DNA of 42,367 nt from Pirellulales bacterium (GTDB lineage Bacteria; Planctomycetota; Planctomycetia; Pirellulales; Thermoguttaceae). The position numbers and the translations under genes were made by a program. The notes under the pieces were generated by a model. It worked only from the letters and a program-made list of their open reading frames with translations, was not told where the DNA came from and did no database searches. Positions 1 through 10,052 of the stretch are shown here, piece by piece. How positions within the stretch are numbered: position 1 is the stretch's first letter; every line of letters begins with the position of its first letter. The stretch lies in assembly GCA_016934075.1 (NCBI GenBank), contig JAFGTN010000407.1, forward strand, positions 1 to 42,367, written 5' to 3'.

Positions 1-1375
1 CGGGCGTCTCGGGACCGTAAGTTTTTCTGAAATTCTTCCATTTCGCTCCGGCCAGGAAGTCGTCGTGTTCCCAGTAATGGCGGCTGCGACCCCGCACGCC
101 GGAACGGAGACTGTAGACCCATTTTTTGCGGAAGGGATTGTAGAACATCGTGCTGCGATCGCCCGTATCTCCGCTTTTGATGGGCTTGCTCCAATGGATG
201 CCATCGGCAGAAACCATGCACAAACCGGGCATATCGCCGCCGGGCGGGCGCATGTACATCTTCCAGCGCTGCTTTGGATCCTTCGTCTCGTAGTCGGGGA
301 AAACCGTCCAGGAGTCGGGCGTAAGACCCGGGTCGAGCACGCGGTTGGTGCCCGGCTGGATGTCGAGGTTCGGACGATCCCAGTGCAGGCCGTCGCGGCT
401 GGTGGCGTAGCAAATGGTGTGAATCCAACCGGCCTCATACCACATGCGGAACAGTTTTTGCTTGTGATCCCACCATATGCCTCCGCTTTTGGGCACCGCG
501 GCCGAGCAGAATTCGCCGTGCAGTTCCAGTTCGGTTTCCGGTTTCAAAACCGGGTTGCCCTCGTACTTTTGCGGTTTGTGGAAGTGGCGTTTAAGATCCG
601 TCGATTCGATCAAAAAACCGTCGACGAACAGTTGCCTGCCCGTGTCTATGGGGATCACTTTTGGTGGATGGTCGAGATACGGCACCGGCATGGGCTCATC
701 ATTCTCGGGTACAAGATAAGCCGGGGGCCACTGCTTGGGCAAGCGGATACCGTTATAAAGCAGTTCGCCTTCGTTCCGAGTCCACGGTTTGGGCAGTTCT
801 TGTTTCTTTGCCTGCACCTTGGACGGACCGACGATCACGGCCCATTTTCGAAGGCGGATATACTCGTCCTTTTTGATTTCTTTCTGATAAACCCGCGACA
901 AATCGAACTTCTGATTACCGAAGAGCTGAAAGACCTTTGGCTTTATGATGCGGATAAATCCGTCTGCTTCAATTTGTTTATAGAGTGTAGCCGCTTTGGG
1001 ATCGGCAGGGTCGGGTGTAATGAGCGTAATAATGCCGCCCTTCACACAACGGAAGCCACTTTGATCGATGCTGTTACGCACGAACTGTTTACCGCGGAGA
1101 TAGTCGGGCGTCTCCTTGAGCGTATAAGGGCGATTGGTAAAAAGCTTCACACCGACGTTGAACTTATCGACCTGATACTGCCCAATGACCTCGATCTCGG
1201 CTCCCGCACCCTCAAGAGGCGTCTCGCGCGTCTCTGCCCGAAGAGGTTGTACCATGACCGCCATAATCAGCAGCATAATCCCGCCGGTCACGATGTCTAG
1301 TGGATTGCATTGGTAACTTTTCTGTGACGAAACCTCGATTTTACAAGAGGATTGTGTGCTTCTACTGAAATTCAT
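1..1375 (-). CDS. Secreted beta-propeller / glycosyl hydrolase-like protein (3' end outside the window)
   Basis: The minus strand is open from an ATG at 1375 to the window edge, giving 458 codons without a stop. The N-terminus has a polar stretch of about 26 residues, then a hydrophobic core (GGIMLLIMAVMVQPLRA), read as a signal peptide. The mature part carries repeated Trp/Asp-rich segments such as GIWWDHKQKLFRMWYEAG, YATSRDGLHWDRP and MVSADGIHWSKP. These are typical of the five-bladed propeller proteins, often named glycosyl hydrolase family 43/32-like, that are abundant in planctomycetes. The likely role is binding or hydrolysis of a polysaccharide outside the cytoplasm; the substrate is unknown. 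No clear Shine-Dalgarno precedes the chosen start, and later in-frame ATGs at about 1276-1291 lie inside the hydrophobic segment. A plus-strand reading over 65-1300 is a mirror frame with no family resemblance. Confidence 0.8.
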   Translation of the reverse strand, partial: MNFSRSTQSSCKIEVSSQKSYQCNPLDIVTGGIMLLIMAVMVQPLRAETRETPLEGAGAEIEVIGQYQVDKFNVGVKLFTNRPYTLKETPDYLRGKQFVRNSIDQSGFRCVKGGIITLITPDPADPKAATLYKQIEADGFIRIIKPKVFQLFGNQKFDLSRVYQKEIKKDEYIRLRKWAVIVGPSKVQAKKQELPKPWTRNEGELLYNGIRLPKQWPPAYLVPENDEPMPVPYLDHPPKVIPIDTGRQLFVDGFLIESTDLKRHFHKPQKYEGNPVLKPETELELHGEFCSAAVPKSGGIWWDHKQKLFRMWYEAGWIHTICYATSRDGLHWDRPNLDIQPGTNRVLDPGLTPDSWTVFPDYETKDPKQRWKMYMRPPGGDMPGLCMVSADGIHWSKPIKSGDTGDRSTMFYNPFRKKWVYSLRSGVRGRSRHYWEHDDFLAGAKWKNFRKTYGPETP

Positions 1376-1613
1376 GGTGGGATCCAAATTGAATGAGGGC
1401 GGGAAGTCGAAGAAAACCGGAGCAAACCAGTATACCGGTTTGTTCTGCCATCAATATAAATACTTTGCACCCCGCTGTAAAGCATCCGCACAGACTCTTC
1501 TGCAATGTATTATTCTGTGAACATTTATTTGAAAATCGTCGTGATAAACAGCCGTGACTCTCGCCAGATAGACCAGATGACAATCACATGTTCCTTAAAT
1601 CGGAGCTAGACCC

Positions 1614-1787
1614 ATGTTTGTCCGTTCAGAGTTTTCCCTGACCTCCGCATCGCTGGTTCTGCTGACCACGATTACCAGCCTGCTAATCGCAATGCGATGC
1701 ACTGCCGATCGTCTTACGGCAGATTTGTCCCACTTCGCCTCCCCCCTCGAAGAAGTCGAATTTTGGATTCGCGCACTCGGGGGATAG
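1614..1787 (+). CDS. Candidate 57-residue single-span membrane protein
   Basis: A short frame starts at ATG 1614, with a GGAG Shine-Dalgarno eight bases upstream (1602-1605), and ends at TAG 1785. The product has one hydrophobic stretch (SLVLLTTITSLLIAM) followed by a charged tail ending EEVEFWIRALGG, so it would be a single-pass inner-membrane peptide or a short exported peptide. I do not recognise a family. It is the only coding candidate in the 1376-1941 interval between the propeller protein and the nuclease-helicase. The ribosome site and the hydrophobic-then-charged layout argue for a real gene, but the short length makes this uncertain. Confidence 0.35.
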   Translation: MFVRSEFSLTSASLVLLTTITSLLIAMRCTADRLTADLSHFASPLEEVEFWIRALGG

Positions 1788-1941
1788 TGGGGGCTTTTAT
1801 GACAATTGACAAACACTCACGTTTATCAAATGGGCAGACCGGTGGTTATGCTGCTTTGACGCTGAATTGATGCTCGGTAATCCGGAACGTTGGAACGAGA
1901 ATCAACATCAGCGTATGAATGACGATCATTTTACAGCTGTA

Positions 1942-3915
1942 TCAAAGGACTTCAAACCCGATACTTTGCAAGTATTCAAATGTAGGATCGTAGTATTCTG
2001 GTAGTCTTGTGGGATCTTCATTATCTCCTGGTGGAACCACAATTACCATTCCCTGTCGAGCACGAGTAAGTAAGACTCTATATGCGTTTTTAAGATACAT
2101 TTTCCGATCATCCTTATGGATACCAGTCCACTTACTCCCGCGAAATGATCTATAGATCCAGCCGTTCGTCGCATGTCGGAAATCCGCATCCCAAGTTACA
2201 CATGTCCAATCAAGTTCTAGTCCTTGAATATGAAATTCTGTTGCCACATCTTCAAGGTAATATGAAGAACGAACATCCTCTTTACTATTAAGGAACCAGT
2301 TAACCGGATTGATTGGCGTTTTTACATCGATTGCATGAGGCTTAAGTCTTTCTGCCTGTGATGAAGCTACGATCCCGTATCTTTCCGAACCTCTTGCATG
2401 GTTTTTCAACCATTTCTTGGCGGTTTTTAATTCTCTGGTGATAGCAATAGGATACTTGTCGAGTTCTTTAAGAGTCTTGGCAGCTTGTTCAACATCTTTA
2501 TCCAGGATTTGCTTAACAAGCAATGAAACATTTTCCGCGCGAAATGATCTCATTGATACCGAAAGATGGAGATCGTCTTTGTATGTTACATTTGTCCGCC
2601 CGCGTAACATTTCCAGCGCTTGTCCAGCTGCATATTCGTTATCTGTGATTTGACTCGAGAGGCATATATTCCATTCAGGAAATGACTTTTCGAGTACATG
2701 GAGCCATTCGCCAATACCAGCTTCTCCGGTGTTAATTTCTTGACCACCACCGACTAAGCAAACAATAACCGCCCAGTCTGGGTGTCGATCCAAGCAAGAG
2801 ATCAAGAATTCGGGTTCTGATTGGCTGAAGTTCGGCCTATTCTTTTTCCGTTTCATAAAGTCGGCAGTTTGTTTCTTATTCCAAGCCCTCTGAGCTTCAT
2901 CGAATATTGCAACATGCTCGATGGGAGGTTTGTTCATGTCGAACAAACAGTCGTCGCGAAAGTTATGTACATTCTGTATGAACATTTGAACTTCGCTAGA
3001 AGCCTCTTTTTTTGTTATCTTTTGGCCTTGCTTCTTCTCTCGAAAAACCTTGTCCCGTACCAACGCTTCTCGCAATATGTTAACGAGTGGGCCATTTCCG
3101 GAAAGAAAAACACTGTATAGATCGCTGCTTATTTCGTAATGAGTGGTTGCGATGTTTAATCCGACAAGCGTTTTGCCGGCACCTGGCACACCGGTTACAA
3201 AGCAAATCGTTTTTCTCGAATTGGCTTTTGCATTTTTTATGATCGCGGCAACAGTATTTGATGTTCTGCTAAGGTTAATCGCACCGGCATCACTCCGGGA
3301 TATACTTTCAACGGAATGGTTATTGTAAAGTGCAGTTGCTGCTTCAATAATAGTCGGAGTCGGACAATAACGACTACTTGCCCAAGTAGTTGAGTCTATT
3401 TGTCCGTCATCGGAAAATTCAAGGGCAGTACTAATAGCCACATCTAAAGATTCACCATTGCAGCATACCGGGTCGAATGCCTTGTCACTTTTGCAGGACA
3501 TTCCTATCGTGATATCAGAACTTGCTGCTTCGGTAGCAATCAGAATTGGCGCGACATGATGACCATGGCTGGCTTCATGAAAGTTTTTCAAATCTAAAGC
3601 ATAATCCCATACCTGATCAATATCGCAATTTAAGAAAGATTTCGCCCCGACTTTAAATTCCAGAACAAAGACAACCGCATCAATTAGCACTACAACATCG
3701 ACTCTGCGGCCCATTCGTGGTATTGTATATTCGAAGTAAACTGTGCCTTGATAAGTCTTGAGTGTATTCCTTAAAATATGAATCTGCTCCAACCATGCAT
3801 CCCGCTGCGTTGTCTCAAGAGAAAATTCGTTATTCTTAGACAGTTGCCCCACAATAGTTGTTGAGCTGTCTTGCAAAAAGCCTTTTATCGTATTGCTGTA
3901 ATACCATCTAGACAC
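1942..3915 (-). CDS. PD-(D/E)XK nuclease fused to DUF2075-type SF1 helicase
   Basis: This 657-residue cytoplasmic protein has two parts. Residues about 55-110 carry a PD-(D/E)XK nuclease core: Asp73 in GRRVDVVVL, the E-x-K pair Glu86/Lys88 in VLEFKVG, and a following QVWDYALDL segment that fits the QxxxY-type motif of RecB-like nucleases. From about residue 235 comes a DUF2075-type superfamily 1 helicase: Walker A GVPGAGKT (242-249), Walker B FDEAQ (338-342), motif III-like LVGGGQE (about 387), motif V-like [10 protein letters not shown] (about 560) and motif VI-like [12 protein letters not shown] (about 613). The expected activity is ATP-driven translocation on nucleic acid coupled to cleavage. 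The layout resembles the staphylococcal nuclease-helicase immunity protein Nhi (from memory), so antiphage defence is plausible but unproven. The gene is visibly more AT-rich than clpX beside it, which suggests acquisition by transfer. It stands alone with no modification or partner gene. Confidence 0.85.
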   Translation of the reverse strand: MSRWYYSNTIKGFLQDSSTTIVGQLSKNNEFSLETTQRDAWLEQIHILRNTLKTYQGTVYFEYTIPRMGRRVDVVVLIDAVVFVLEFKVGAKSFLNCDIDQVWDYALDLKNFHEASHGHHVAPILIATEAASSDITIGMSCKSDKAFDPVCCNGESLDVAISTALEFSDDGQIDSTTWASSRYCPTPTIIEAATALYNNHSVESISRSDAGAINLSRTSNTVAAIIKNAKANSRKTICFVTGVPGAGKTLVGLNIATTHYEISSDLYSVFLSGNGPLVNILREALVRDKVFREKKQGQKITKKEASSEVQMFIQNVHNFRDDCLFDMNKPPIEHVAIFDEAQRAWNKKQTADFMKRKKNRPNFSQSEPEFLISCLDRHPDWAVIVCLVGGGQEINTGEAGIGEWLHVLEKSFPEWNICLSSQITDNEYAAGQALEMLRGRTNVTYKDDLHLSVSMRSFRAENVSLLVKQILDKDVEQAAKTLKELDKYPIAITRELKTAKKWLKNHARGSERYGIVASSQAERLKPHAIDVKTPINPVNWFLNSKEDVRSSYYLEDVATEFHIQGLELDWTCVTWDADFRHATNGWIYRSFRGSKWTGIHKDDRKMYLKNAYRVLLTRARQGMVIVVPPGDNEDPTRLPEYYDPTFEYLQSIGFEVL

Positions 3916-4217
3916 TTAACAATCCCCAAATACGTGTTTCAGATCACTGCATTCAGCCAATGGCAGAATTTCGGGCCAAGACTTATCGAAACCAGTAATA
4001 TGGAATTCAGCCTATCACAATACAAAAAAACTGCTTTGTATCGCAGATAAAAAGCATACTTGATATGGTATCAGATTTATCGCTCCTAGTCATTATATAA
4101 CGTCAGCTTGCCCAAAGAATACGCCAGGGCGGCGGGAATACCCGTCGCCCTGTGTACATCCGATCGCTGCCCGAGTTTGGTCTCGGGCCAACCTTCGCAC
4201 TTTTCACCGGGAGGGCG
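3916..4217. other. Gap between nuclease-helicase and clpX
   Basis: The first 190 bases are AT-rich and hold the likely promoter of the nuclease-helicase gene, though I cannot place convincing -35 and -10 boxes. The remainder holds two GC-rich hairpins listed separately. No coding sequence is supported. Confidence 0.5.
4125..4188 (-). terminator. Tandem hairpins downstream of clpX
   Basis: Two inverted repeats lie just past the clpX stop codon. Going outward on the minus strand, the first is GCCCGAG (4169-4175) pairing with CTCGGGC (4182-4188) around a 6-base loop. The second pairs 4125-4136 with 4141-4152 at 11 of 12 positions around an AATA loop. The minus-strand sequence after the second hairpin has only a short T-rich stretch (TATTCTTT), so this is a weak intrinsic terminator by the usual rule. 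It may instead act as an mRNA-stabilising or REP-like structure. Confidence 0.5.
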
Positions 4218-5504
4218 TCAAGCGCTTTTCGGTTTCTTCTCCGGCAAGGGGAGAAACTGCTTGCGGCCGTCCACGATATCGTCGGTGATTACGTATCGAC
4301 TTCCGGCCGGTTGTTCGGGCAATTCGAACATGATATCGAGCATTACGCTTTCGATAATAGATCGTAATCCGCGAGCACCGGTTTCCTTGGCCTGTGCCTT
4401 GACGGCGATGGCACGCAGCGCTTCTTCGGTGAATTCCAGTTCGGCATTGTCCATGGCGAACATTTCGCGGTACTGTTTGACCAAGGCGTTGCGCGGTTCT
4501 TTGAGCACGCGTACCAGGGCTTCGTTGTCCAGAGGCGTGAGTGTCGAGAGTATGGGCAATCGGCCCACGAGTTCGGGAATCAAACCGAATTCGAGGATGT
4601 CGTCGCTGGTTGCCTGCGGCAATAACTCGGCCAGGTCTTCTTCCTTGTGCAATATCTCACGTTGGCCGAAACCGATGGTCTGTTTGCCCAAACGTTGGCT
4701 GATGATCTTATCCAGCCCCACGAACGTTCCACCGCAGATGAAAAGGATGTTGCTGGTGTCCATCTGGATGTATTGCTGCTCGGGATGCTTCCGTCCACCC
4801 TGCGGCGGCACGTTGGCGGTGGTACCCTCGAGCATTTTCAGCAATGCTTGTTGCACGCCCTCGCCCGACACGTCGCGGGTAATGGAGACGTTCTGGCTGG
4901 TTTTACCGATCTTGTCGATCTCGTCGATGTATAGGATGCCACGCTGCGCGGATTCGATATCGAAATCGGCGGCGTGCAGAAGTTTCAACAGCAGATTCTC
5001 GACATCCTCTCCCACATAGCCGGCCTCGGTCAAGGTGGTGGCGTCGCCGATGGCGAAGGGCACGTCGAGCACGCGGGCCAGCGTTTGGGCCAGCAGTGTC
5101 TTGCCGCTTCCGGTGGGGCCGATCAAGAGTATGTTCGACTTGTCGAGTTCGACCTCGGGATTGCTTGCCCCGTGCATCAACCGTTTATAGTGCGTATTTA
5201 CGGCAACGGCCAAAACCTTTTTGGCAAATTCCTGGCCGATTACATATTGGTCGAGTTTCTCAACGATCTCGCGAGGCGTGTGTATCTTTCCGAAGAGTTG
5301 TTTACTCGTGCCGCGTCGTCGTCTTTCCTGATCCAGGATAGACTGACATAATTCGATACATTCTCCGCAGATATAAACGTCGCCCGGCCCTTCGACCAAC
5401 GGCCCGACGTCGCGGTAGCTCTTGCGGCAAAATGAACAAAACGCGTTTTTCTTGGTGGTGCCGCTACCACGGCGTCCGGAGCCAAAGTCCCGTCCTGATG
5501 GCAT
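4218..5504 (-). CDS. clpX: ATP-dependent Clp protease ATP-binding subunit ClpX
   Basis: The 428-residue product is ClpX, the AAA+ unfoldase that recognises tagged proteins and feeds them into the ClpP chamber. The N-terminal zinc-binding domain shows CSFC and CGEC pairs. Walker A is GPTGSGKT, followed by [15 protein letters not shown], Walker [11 protein letters not shown], the pore-loop and sensor region, and the C-terminal small domain with [12 protein letters not shown]. The frame continues upstream to 5594, but ATG 5504 is preferred because AAAGGA sits about 8 bases before it and the protein then starts close to the zinc finger, as in other ClpX proteins. No clpP is adjacent, so the protease subunit must be encoded elsewhere. 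The gene lies downstream of a small membrane-protein gene on the same strand, with a 265-base gap. Confidence 0.97.
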   Translation of the reverse strand: MPSGRDFGSGRRGSGTTKKNAFCSFCRKSYRDVGPLVEGPGDVYICGECIELCQSILDQERRRRGTSKQLFGKIHTPREIVEKLDQYVIGQEFAKKVLAVAVNTHYKRLMHGASNPEVELDKSNILLIGPTGSGKTLLAQTLARVLDVPFAIGDATTLTEAGYVGEDVENLLLKLLHAADFDIESAQRGILYIDEIDKIGKTSQNVSITRDVSGEGVQQALLKMLEGTTANVPPQGGRKHPEQQYIQMDTSNILFICGGTFVGLDKIISQRLGKQTIGFGQREILHKEEDLAELLPQATSDDILEFGLIPELVGRLPILSTLTPLDNEALVRVLKEPRNALVKQYREMFAMDNAELEFTEEALRAIAVKAQAKETGARGLRSIIESVMLDIMFELPEQPAGSRYVITDDIVDGRKQFLPLPEKKPKSA

Positions 5505-5769
5505 GCTAATTCCTTTCGGCGTCACCCGCCCAGGACAACCTTTTCGGTCGTTCCTTGCGGGGCATGTAATCCTTGGTGTGGCTCGATCGGTCATGCGGCG
5601 ATTCGTCGCCTTTGACCTAGGGGGCTTCCTTGTCCTTATGGTTCGAGCAGTTTTGCACTCCAGATACTACGTACGGAAGGTTACTGTGGTTTTGTTCAGT
5701 TGCAAAAAACCGGTCATTTCTGAAAAATCGTCCGGACCGGATACTTCCTAACTACTGCTGTCAACCGTC

Positions 5770-6042
5770 TTAACCCGTTTGGCCGTCATCCCTTAACTCG
5801 TTCTGGAGTTGCTCCGCCAATGTAGTTTTAATTGTTCGGAATTCTGCGTCGCTCAGGTCACCCCTGGTATGTGATTCAACGAATTTTGATAGTATTTCTC
5901 TCTCCGGTAGTTCATGTTGTAGCGTCTCGGCACGGGTTTTCCTAATGGCGTATCTGGCCGCCAGCACAAGCAATGCCAGTATGCCCAACGAAATCGCCAA
6001 CTCCACCCCGTGCGACCATATCTGTGCAACGTTCAAAACCAT
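5770..6042 (-). CDS. Small membrane protein with SHOCT-like C-terminal helix
   Basis: This 90-residue protein has one membrane span (about residues 15-33, LAISLGILALLVLAARYAI), then a basic segment and a helical tail containing LSDAEFRTIKTTLAEQLQNEL. The tail resembles the short SHOCT-like regions (G-x-L-(S/T)-x-x-E-F) found at the ends of bacterial membrane proteins, where they mediate oligomerisation. I recall similar small proteins in other planctomycetes but know no function. The start is ATG 6042 with AGGA directly abutting it and GGTGAG slightly further upstream. It is on the clpX strand, upstream of clpX, and could share transcription with it. Confidence 0.65.
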   Translation of the reverse strand: MVLNVAQIWSHGVELAISLGILALLVLAARYAIRKTRAETLQHELPEREILSKFVESHTRGDLSDAEFRTIKTTLAEQLQNELRDDGQTG

Positions 6043-6638
6043 TCCTCACCGGAAAAATCTGCAAACTTACACGTGGTAAATGTTGCCGGGCGCCAGCCTC
6101 ATAACCGACAAACTTCCTTGTCACAGCACCGAGCAAAACACTATTCCATGCCGTGACGCCACCTGTCTACATTATTGCACAATAGACCGAATCAGGTCCA
6201 GAAAGAGAAAGATACCATTATCTTATAGCAATAGATCCGGCCCCTACCGCTGGCATTCTGTGTAGATCTGGAATTTTGTATCAAACGCTTGCCCCTGTCG
6301 CCCATATACGCAATCTCTATAACCGGTAAGTGAACCAAAGGTGCCAAGAAAATATTTGGTAACAACTTTGTTAAATAGCTGCTGGATTAGCATTCTTTTT
6401 ATTGAGTCCGGAAAAAACTCTTTTGTGTCGCGGGAATCTACATTCACCATCACATCAGGGGGTCCAGCCCGCAAATCTCCCGAAAATATTGCCTGTTTCC
6501 ATTTTCAGATCCGGATTTTTTTTGCAATCGTCACAGCCCCAAATTAATATCGGGGTATGGAATACAGGGGTGTTTGAGAAAGCTTGGCAGTCTTTTGGGC
6601 AGCATTGTTTTCCACATTTGAACAGAGATCAGGCAACT
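6043..6638. other. Intergenic region upstream of the PEP-CTERM gene
   Basis: About 600 bases separate two divergently oriented genes, so promoters for both should lie here. It contains a 76-codon minus-strand frame (6244-6474) whose translation looks faintly protein-like but matches no family I know and lacks a ribosome site. I support no gene, RNA or clear repeat in this stretch. Confidence 0.4.
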
Positions 6639-7340
6639 ATGAGCAAGCAATTTGCATATCTACCATTGGTATTATGCATATTATTCACCTCAGCCGCGTT
6701 CGGCGAGAGTATGCATTTCAGTACCGGGGGCGAAAATAACACCTCTTGGACTATCACAATGTCTGGAGGCACGGCTGTCCTTAGCTTCACGAACAATGAA
6801 ATCGATACTACGGATCCCACTCCGGATGCGGCACTTAACGATTTGATTGATCTGCCCGACATGACACTGACCAACCTGACGCTGACTAATTACTTTGGCA
6901 TCGATATGATAACTGCGGATCTAGTGCCTAGCGATTCTTCGCTAGAGATCACCGCTAATGCGGCTTCCGGTGGTGTCGGATCAGGACAAGTTGTGATGTC
7001 CGCTGACATTACCCACGGCAGATTTCTAGCCGTAGGCACGAACTTCGTAGCCTATTCCGATGAGCAAGACGATTTAGGCAATATCATCTCCCTTTGCCCC
7101 GGATACTCCGATGTGATTGACGCTTTTGCGGCCGCCGATGCCGCGGGCAAATATGTCGACTTGTCAATTAGCGGTGATGCGTCCCAAATAATCACGAAAC
7201 TCTTGAACGGAACTTCCGATGGATCTATTTCCGGCACTCTCAGTGGGCAGTTAACCGCTGCTATCCCGGAACCTTCGACTGCCGCATTGTGTTTGTGCCT
7301 GCTGCTGTCCGGAATATGCCTACTTCGGCGAGATCGTTAA
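6639..7340 (+). CDS. PEP-CTERM sorting domain protein
   Basis: The 233-residue product starts at ATG 6639 with a typical signal peptide (LPLVLCILFTSAAFG). A Thr/Asn/Ser-rich beta-type body follows, with no catalytic motif I recognise. It ends in the PEP-CTERM signature: IPEPSTAA, a hydrophobic span (LCLCLLLSGICLL) and a basic tail RRDR. In organisms with an exosortase, that tripartite tail is cut by the enzyme and the protein is released or attached at the cell surface. No exosortase lies in this window. The frame extends upstream to 6402, but that part has no leader character. It converges with the Sel1 gene, leaving only 17 bases between the two stop codons. Confidence 0.8.
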   Translation: MSKQFAYLPLVLCILFTSAAFGESMHFSTGGENNTSWTITMSGGTAVLSFTNNEIDTTDPTPDAALNDLIDLPDMTLTNLTLTNYFGIDMITADLVPSDSSLEITANAASGGVGSGQVVMSADITHGRFLAVGTNFVAYSDEQDDLGNIISLCPGYSDVIDAFAAADAAGKYVDLSISGDASQIITKLLNGTSDGSISGTLSGQLTAAIPEPSTAALCLCLLLSGICLLRRDR

Positions 7341-7357
7341 GACGTACTGCTCGACAC

Positions 7358-9679
7358 TCACTGCTTTGACAAACGCCTTACACCTGCGGTAGCGAGTGGC
7401 AGACCTTGCTCAACGGCGGCCTTGTAGAGTTCGAGCGCGCGTTTTTTATTTTTATCCACACCCGCACCAGCTTCATAACATTTTGCCAGGCTGTAAGTTC
7501 CTACTGCGTTTTTCTGATCCGCCGCTAATTGAAACAGCTCAGCAGCCCGGCGAGGATCACTTTTTACGCCCCTCCCAAGCATGTAACAGGTACCGAGTTT
7601 AGTCTGACCTTCCGGGTCTCCCGCGGCGGCCGCTTTTTTGTACCAAGCCACAGTATGGGACAGGTCTTTTTCCACACCAGTTCCCTTTTTATAGCAATGG
7701 GCCAATCGCATCATTGCGCGACTTGATCCGTTAGCCGCCGCTTTTCGATACCACTCGATGGCTTCCTGCGGCGATTTGTTTTCCGACTCCAAGAGTTGCC
7801 CGAAGCAGAACTGAGATTCCGCATTGTTTTGCTCGGCAAGTTTTTCAAGTAGTGGACGAGCATCCGGTGCCTTTTGCTTTGCCGCCGCCAAGTATAAGTG
7901 GCTGGCCTTGGCGATGTCGACCCTTTGTTGAAGTAGCCCATCTTGATAGACGTGGGCCAGGTAAAGTTGCGCCTTGTCAAGCTGCTTTGCTGCTTGATGC
8001 ATAAGTTGCAGTCCCTTTTTGATGTCTTTTTCGACACCCTCGCCATTCAAATAGCATATGCCTAAATTATTCATTGCTGAAATGTTTCCAGCTTCAGCAG
8101 CCTTTTTATACCACTGCACGGCCACCTTTTCGTTCTTTTTGACTCCACGGCCCTTCTTGTAGCAGAACCCAAGATTCAACTGGGCTTCGGGATGCCCTAA
8201 TTCGGCGCCTTTACGATACCACTTGACGGCCTTGACGGGATCACGTTGCTCTTCCGGAAGTAGCACTTCATATCCAACTCCCAAATTGAAACACGCCTCG
8301 CTCGACCCCAGGTCCGCCCCTTTCTGCAGAAGATCAATCGCTTTGGCATGGTCGATCTCGACTCCTCGCCCGTGTGAATAGCAGATTCCCAAAGAATTAA
8401 AGGCGGCTGCTTGGCCTTTGTCGGCTGCATTCTGCAAAAGTGGGATCCCCATTTTATAGTTGCCCTTCTGAACAAGTATCCGCCCCAGTTGCATCTGAGA
8501 CGGACCTTCTCCGTGGAGTGCGGGTTTCGAATAGTACGCCATGGCTTTGTCGATGTTTTTTTTGACTCCCCAACCGTTCTCATAACAAAGCCCCAATTGA
8601 TGCTGAGCGTTAGGATGGCCTTGTTTGGCCGCCTTCTGATACCAGTAGATGGCCTTTTTATAGTCGCGATCGGCGTAATTGCCTTCGAAATAGAGGTCGG
8701 CCAATATGGCCTGGGCAATATCGAGACCTTGTTGTGCGGCGGCATGATAGAGCCCCATCATAATCTTCTTTTGCTTTTCGTCGGGACATTTCTTCACCAG
8801 GCGAATGTACTCGGCGTAGACAAACTGTGCGCCTGGCGACTTCTCGCTCGCCAGACGCAACATGCTGAGATTGGCTTGGCGATTACCTTTATGCGCGGCA
8901 CGGAAATAGTGTTTGGCCGCCTCGTAGAGGTCTTTCTCAAGGCCTATGCCTTTTTCCCTGCAGAGGCCGAGATCCTTCTCGGCCGCCACGCAGCCTTGAT
9001 CCACCGCTTTGCGGAGATAGCGTACGCCTTCTTTCTCGTCTTTTTCCACGCCGCGTCCGAGGAGCAGACAGACCGCCCAATTGTGCTGACCGTTGGTGTC
9101 TCCTTGTTCGGCCGATTTACGAAACCACTCGGTCGCTCTATCGGGATTCTTCTCGCCGCCGATGCCATGCAAGATCAACATTCCATAGTCGTTCTGTGCC
9201 TTGGCCAAACCCTGCTTGGCGGCATCTTTAATCAAACGCAGTGCTTCCGCTTCGTCCTTTTCAACACCCAGGCCTCTTCGATAGCAGTGCCCCAGGTTGA
9301 CCATCGCATGAGGCAGTCCCTTGTCCACGGCCTTGCGATATAGTTTGATTGCTCTCTCAAAATTAGTTTGGACACCATTGCCTTTCTCGTAGCAATATCC
9401 CAAGTTGCTCATAGCCTGAGGATATCCTTGTTCAGCAGCTTTTTGGAACCATTGGACCGCCTTAGAGAAGTCTTGCTTCGCGCCATTGCCGTTAAAGAAC
9501 CGCAAACCTAATTCAGTTTGATAGGTCGCATCGCCCTCATTTGCCTTGGGTAGCAACTCATCGACCGTCAACTTCTCAATAACGACCGGCTTGTCGGCTC
9601 CCATGCAGAGTGAGACCGGCATTGTTATGGTGACTGCCAGGATGAATCGAGAGAACAAATCGTGAAGGGAGCGTCGCAT
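7358..9679 (-). CDS. Secreted Sel1-repeat protein (about 19 repeats)
   Basis: This 773-residue protein begins with a signal peptide (ILAVTITMPVSLCMGA) and is otherwise almost entirely Sel1-like repeats of about 36 residues, with the consensus A-x-x-x-L-G-x-C-Y-x-x-G-x-G-V-x-K-D and A-x-x-W-Y-x-K-A-A-x-x-G. I count about 19, of which the seventh, tenth and sixteenth are degenerate. Sel1 repeats fold as alpha-alpha solenoids of the TPR superfamily and serve as protein-binding scaffolds, so this is probably a periplasmic or surface adaptor rather than an enzyme. The regular repeat length produces long mirror frames on the opposite strand (for example 8411-9343), which are not genes. It is convergent with the PEP-CTERM gene. 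Confidence 0.92.
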   Translation of the reverse strand: MRRSLHDLFSRFILAVTITMPVSLCMGADKPVVIEKLTVDELLPKANEGDATYQTELGLRFFNGNGAKQDFSKAVQWFQKAAEQGYPQAMSNLGYCYEKGNGVQTNFERAIKLYRKAVDKGLPHAMVNLGHCYRRGLGVEKDEAEALRLIKDAAKQGLAKAQNDYGMLILHGIGGEKNPDRATEWFRKSAEQGDTNGQHNWAVCLLLGRGVEKDEKEGVRYLRKAVDQGCVAAEKDLGLCREKGIGLEKDLYEAAKHYFRAAHKGNRQANLSMLRLASEKSPGAQFVYAEYIRLVKKCPDEKQKKIMMGLYHAAAQQGLDIAQAILADLYFEGNYADRDYKKAIYWYQKAAKQGHPNAQHQLGLCYENGWGVKKNIDKAMAYYSKPALHGEGPSQMQLGRILVQKGNYKMGIPLLQNAADKGQAAAFNSLGICYSHGRGVEIDHAKAIDLLQKGADLGSSEACFNLGVGYEVLLPEEQRDPVKAVKWYRKGAELGHPEAQLNLGFCYKKGRGVKKNEKVAVQWYKKAAEAGNISAMNNLGICYLNGEGVEKDIKKGLQLMHQAAKQLDKAQLYLAHVYQDGLLQQRVDIAKASHLYLAAAKQKAPDARPLLEKLAEQNNAESQFCFGQLLESENKSPQEAIEWYRKAAANGSSRAMMRLAHCYKKGTGVEKDLSHTVAWYKKAAAAGDPEGQTKLGTCYMLGRGVKSDPRRAAELFQLAADQKNAVGTYSLAKCYEAGAGVDKNKKRALELYKAAVEQGLPLATAGVRRLSKQ

Positions 9680-10052
9680 TACTTATTTCTCCAGATGTAC
9701 ATATTTGATGCCCTATATTTAGGGCAAAATCTATAAAGTTATCGGTTTGATCAAAAAAGGACCCCAGGTTTAATTCAATCTCCACCTGATTTTACTGCAA
9801 ATCCTCATATGCCTGCAAGAGCAGACGAACTTTGGCTGTTAACATGCAATCCGCGCGGCCTTTGCTACACTTAACCTCTGCTAGTCCGCGATTTGGCTAT
9901 AATACCTACTAAGCGCGAAACGCAAGAATAATCAATGCTTTTGATCCGCTAGGTTTATCTAGTCTACATTTTTTTCGGCGCACTGACTTTTGCTTTGTGT
10001 TGCAGCCGATTATTCCACCGAAAGCTAGGAGCTCGAACAACGCGAGCATGAT
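9680..10052. other. Intergenic region upstream of the Sel1 gene
   Basis: This stretch contains a good -10 like box, TATAAT (about 9896-9901), pointing toward the decayed gene downstream, but no matching -35. Otherwise I see nothing coding. Confidence 0.35.

Noticed and set aside
65-1300. 411-codon plus-strand frame
   Set aside because: It mirrors the minus-strand propeller protein, which has a signal peptide and repeated family motifs; the plus-strand product has none.
4108-5019. 303-codon plus-strand frame
   Set aside because: It is antisense to clpX and Ser/Arg-rich, typical of a mirror frame.
6244-6474. 76-codon minus-strand frame
   Set aside because: Its translation looks mildly protein-like, but there is no ribosome site and no recognisable family.
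8411-9343. 310-codon plus-strand frame
   Set aside because: It is antisense to the Sel1 repeats, whose regular composition keeps the opposite frame open.
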